Assembly: GCA_022360075.1 (NCBI GenBank)
Contig: JAKSDN010000941.1
Span: forward strand, 1 to 8,953
Origin: Kiloniellales bacterium
GTDB lineage: Bacteria > Pseudomonadota > Alphaproteobacteria > Kiloniellales > JAKSDN01
Length of the DNA stretch: 8,953 nt
Direction: 5' to 3'
Shown here piece by piece: positions 7,542 through 8,953 of this stretch. Every line of letters begins with the position of its first letter. The stretch's first letter is position 1. The notes under the pieces were generated by a model, which saw only the letters and a program-made list of their open reading frames with translations, had not been told where the DNA came from and did no database searches. A program made the position numbers and the translations under genes.

Positions 7542-8447
7542 TCAGATCTTGCGCGTCCGGGCGACGCCGAAGAGACCTTCGGGGCGCCACAGCAGGACGA
7601 GCAGCATGATGAGATAGGGGATCAGGACCTCGAGCTCCGGCATCAGATAGACGGCGAAGCTGCGTCCGAGCCCGATCAGCAGGGCGGCCAAAGCCGCCCC
7701 CTCGATCTGTCCGAGGCCGGCGGTCGCCGCGACGGCGAAGCTCAGCACGATCATGTCGGCGCCGATGCCGGGCAGGACCGAGGTCGTGGCCGAGGCGAGC
7801 GCGCCGCCGAAGGCGGCTAGCGCCGCGCCCAGCACGAAGGTCAGCAGGTAGATCTTGTCCGCGTCGATGCCGATCGAGGTGGCGGCCTCCCGGTCCTCGG
7901 TGACCGCCAGGATCAGGCGTCCCGACAGCGTGTGGCGCAGGAACAGACGCAGGGCCAAGAGCACGGTCAAGGCGACCAGGGGCAGGAAGATGAGCTGATA
8001 GACGGTGTAGTAGACGCCGAAAACCTGCACGTTGCCGAGGCTCTGCAAGGCCGTCGCCTCGAAGTAGGGCTGCACGCCCCAGACCAGCCGCTGCACGTCC
8101 TCGAGGATCATGAAGACCGCGAAGGTGACGAGAAGCTGCAACGCCTCTTCCTTCGCGTAGATGCGCTTCAGTAGCAGCCGCTCGATCGCGCTGCCGAGAA
8201 CGATTCCGACCAGGGCGGCGGCGACGAGCATCAAGGGGAAAGCGAGCCAGGGCGACCAACCGGCGGCGAAGATCGCCCCGCCGACCGACGCCACCACATA
8301 GGCGCCGATCGCGTAGAACGATCCATGAGCGACGTTGAGGATGCGCAGCACGCCGAAGATCAGCGTCAGTCCGACGGCCACCATGAAGACCAGCGCGGCG
8401 TGGGCGATGCCGTCGAACATGGCCAGGGCGACGAGCTGGACGTTCAT
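7542..8447 (-). CDS. livH: Liv-type ABC transporter permease LivH
   Basis: This 301-residue inner-membrane permease has about eight hydrophobic segments. The LivH family signature is clear near the N-terminus: GLTLIFGVLRILNVAHGSFY (26-45) followed by AIGAY. The ATPase-contact loop lies around AVTEDREAATSIGID (181-195), and GLGQIEGAALAALLIG (244-259) matches the conserved GLGSxxG segment of the family. The ATG at 8447 gives the expected short N-terminus before the first membrane segment, although no good Shine-Dalgarno sequence precedes it. It sits 83 bp after the substrate-binding protein gene, a gap that contains a stem-loop. Confidence 0.93.
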   Translation of the reverse strand: MNVQLVALAMFDGIAHAALVFMVAVGLTLIFGVLRILNVAHGSFYAIGAYVVASVGGAIFAAGWSPWLAFPLMLVAAALVGIVLGSAIERLLLKRIYAKEEALQLLVTFAVFMILEDVQRLVWGVQPYFEATALQSLGNVQVFGVYYTVYQLIFLPLVALTVLLALRLFLRHTLSGRLILAVTEDREAATSIGIDADKIYLLTFVLGAALAAFGGALASATTSVLPGIGADMIVLSFAVAATAGLGQIEGAALAALLIGLGRSFAVYLMPELEVLIPYLIMLLVLLWRPEGLFGVARTRKI

Positions 8448-8493
8448 CGACGAGGGTCCGATACGGAAGGTGCGCCGGATGGATCGAGTGGCA

Positions 8494-8515
8494 GGGACCG
8501 CCGTTCAGCGGCCCC
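8494..8515 (-). promoter_or_regulatory. Stem-loop between the substrate-binding protein gene and livH
   Basis: In the 83-bp gap, GGGGCCGC pairs with GCGGTCCC on the minus strand. This gives an 8-bp stem (seven Watson-Crick pairs and one G-U) around a 6-nt loop, starting 15 nt after the upstream stop codon. No T-run follows, so it is unlikely to be a full intrinsic terminator. A hairpin here would fit 3'-end protection or attenuation that keeps the binding protein in excess over the permeases, as known for other ABC importer operons (inference). Confidence 0.55.
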
Positions 8516-8530
8516 CGCCCACGAGCGGCT

Positions 8531-8953
8531 TCAGGAGCCGTGCGAGAAGGACTCGACCTTGACCTTGCCGACGAAGTCGGGCGTCAGCGTCTCCAGCCAG
8601 GACACCGACTCCCGGTCGACCGGCGTGGTCACCTCGTCGCCGTCGAACATCATCATGTTGTCGAGCACGGCGAAGTCGCGGCCGTCGACGTGGATGGTGG
8701 TGCCGAGGAGCTGATCCTCGACGCCCTGGTTGTCCTCGCGGATCCGCACCTCGCGGCCGAGGCCGGTGAAGGTCAGGCCCGCCATCGCGTCTACCACCTG
8801 CTCATGGCTCGGCCAGGCGCCGCCGTTCGCATCGATCGCCTTCTCGTAGGCGGCCTTGAGGGCATTCAGAGCCTGGCTCATGTGGAAGACGGGATAGATC
8901 GGATAGGCGCCGGTCTTCTCCTTGAAGGAGTCCATGAAGGCCGAGAACGCGGC
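8531..8953 (-). CDS. Liv-type ABC transporter periplasmic substrate-binding protein (partial, N-terminus outside window)
   Basis: The frame runs in from the right edge and ends at the TGA at 8531-8533, giving the last 140 residues of a protein that is usually about 400 residues long. The segment reading YPVFHMSQALNALKAAYEKA and the following PSHEQVVDAMAGLTFTGLG match the C-terminal lobe of Liv/amide-type (Peripla_BP_6) binding proteins. REVRIREDNQ and the aromatic-rich end fit the same fold. An in-frame ATG at 8935 is internal and not the start. Position at the head of livHMGF supports the assignment. The ligand-contacting residues of the N-terminal lobe and the signal peptide are out of view, so ligand type cannot be judged from this fragment. 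Confidence 0.9.
   Translation of the reverse strand, partial: AAFSAFMDSFKEKTGAYPIYPVFHMSQALNALKAAYEKAIDANGGAWPSHEQVVDAMAGLTFTGLGREVRIREDNQGVEDQLLGTTIHVDGRDFAVLDNMMMFDGDEVTTPVDRESVSWLETLTPDFVGKVKVESFSHGS

Noticed and set aside
6523..8259. The livG frame stays open upstream for about 580 codons, as if livG were part of a very large fusion protein.
   Set aside because: The extra part is Arg/Gly/Pro-rich and shows no domain, while another frame over the same DNA encodes intact LivM and LivH. A proper ATG with GGAGG lies at 6522.
5079..8447. LivH and ALDH both begin with MNVQ, hinting at a duplicated start region.
   Set aside because: Similarity ends after four residues and the flanking DNA differs, so it looks like coincidence.

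Overview
The window is a single block of ten genes, all read on the minus strand, so transcription runs from the right edge (8953) to the left edge (1). The DNA is visibly G+C-rich with strong third-position G/C. Two proteins carry twin-arginine (Tat) signals, and the mix of a Liv-type ABC importer, an IorAB-type molybdenum hydroxylase and a GMC dehydrogenase is typical of a Gram-negative bacterium. An alphaproteobacterium of the Rhodospirillales/Rhizobiales kind is my best guess from style, but no marker gene proves it.

Layout in the direction of transcription. (1) 8953-8531: C-terminal 140 residues of a Liv-type periplasmic substrate-binding protein, cut by the right edge. (2) 8447-7542 and 7520-6519: two membrane permeases (LivH- and LivM-like). 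(3) 6522-5776 and 5774-5097: two ATPases (LivG- and LivF-like). (4) 5100-3652: NAD(P)-dependent aldehyde dehydrogenase. (5) 3659-2868: NAD-type short-chain dehydrogenase. (6) 2776-1055: GMC flavoprotein dehydrogenase with a Tat signal. (7) 993-541: [2Fe-2S] subunit of a molybdenum hydroxylase (IorA-like). (8) 526-1: N-terminal 175 residues of its large Tat-targeted molybdopterin subunit (IorB-like), cut by the left edge. The genes are tightly packed: livM/livG and livF/ALDH overlap as ATGA, ALDH/SDR overlap by 8 bp, and livG/livF are 1 bp apart. The only gaps over 50 bp are 8448-8530 (83 bp), 2777-2867 (91 bp) and 994-1054 (61 bp). The first two each hold a stem-loop with no U-tract. No gap exceeds 300 bp, and I see no tRNA, rRNA, CRISPR array, insertion sequence or convincing promoter.

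How the genes may work together (inference): this looks like an uptake-and-oxidation operon for an alcohol- or aldehyde-bearing compound. Two exported oxidoreductases (GMC and the IorAB-like enzyme) could oxidise alcohol to aldehyde to acid in the periplasm and pass electrons to the respiratory chain. The ABC importer would bring in the substrate or its product, and the cytoplasmic SDR and ALDH would oxidise it further with NAD. The 'branched-chain amino acid' label of the transporter is a family name only; the neighbours argue for a different ligand. The substrate cannot be read from the sequence. All enzyme families here are known. What is unusual is their combination, and an ATPase pair whose degenerate residues should fall in one of the two composite nucleotide sites.
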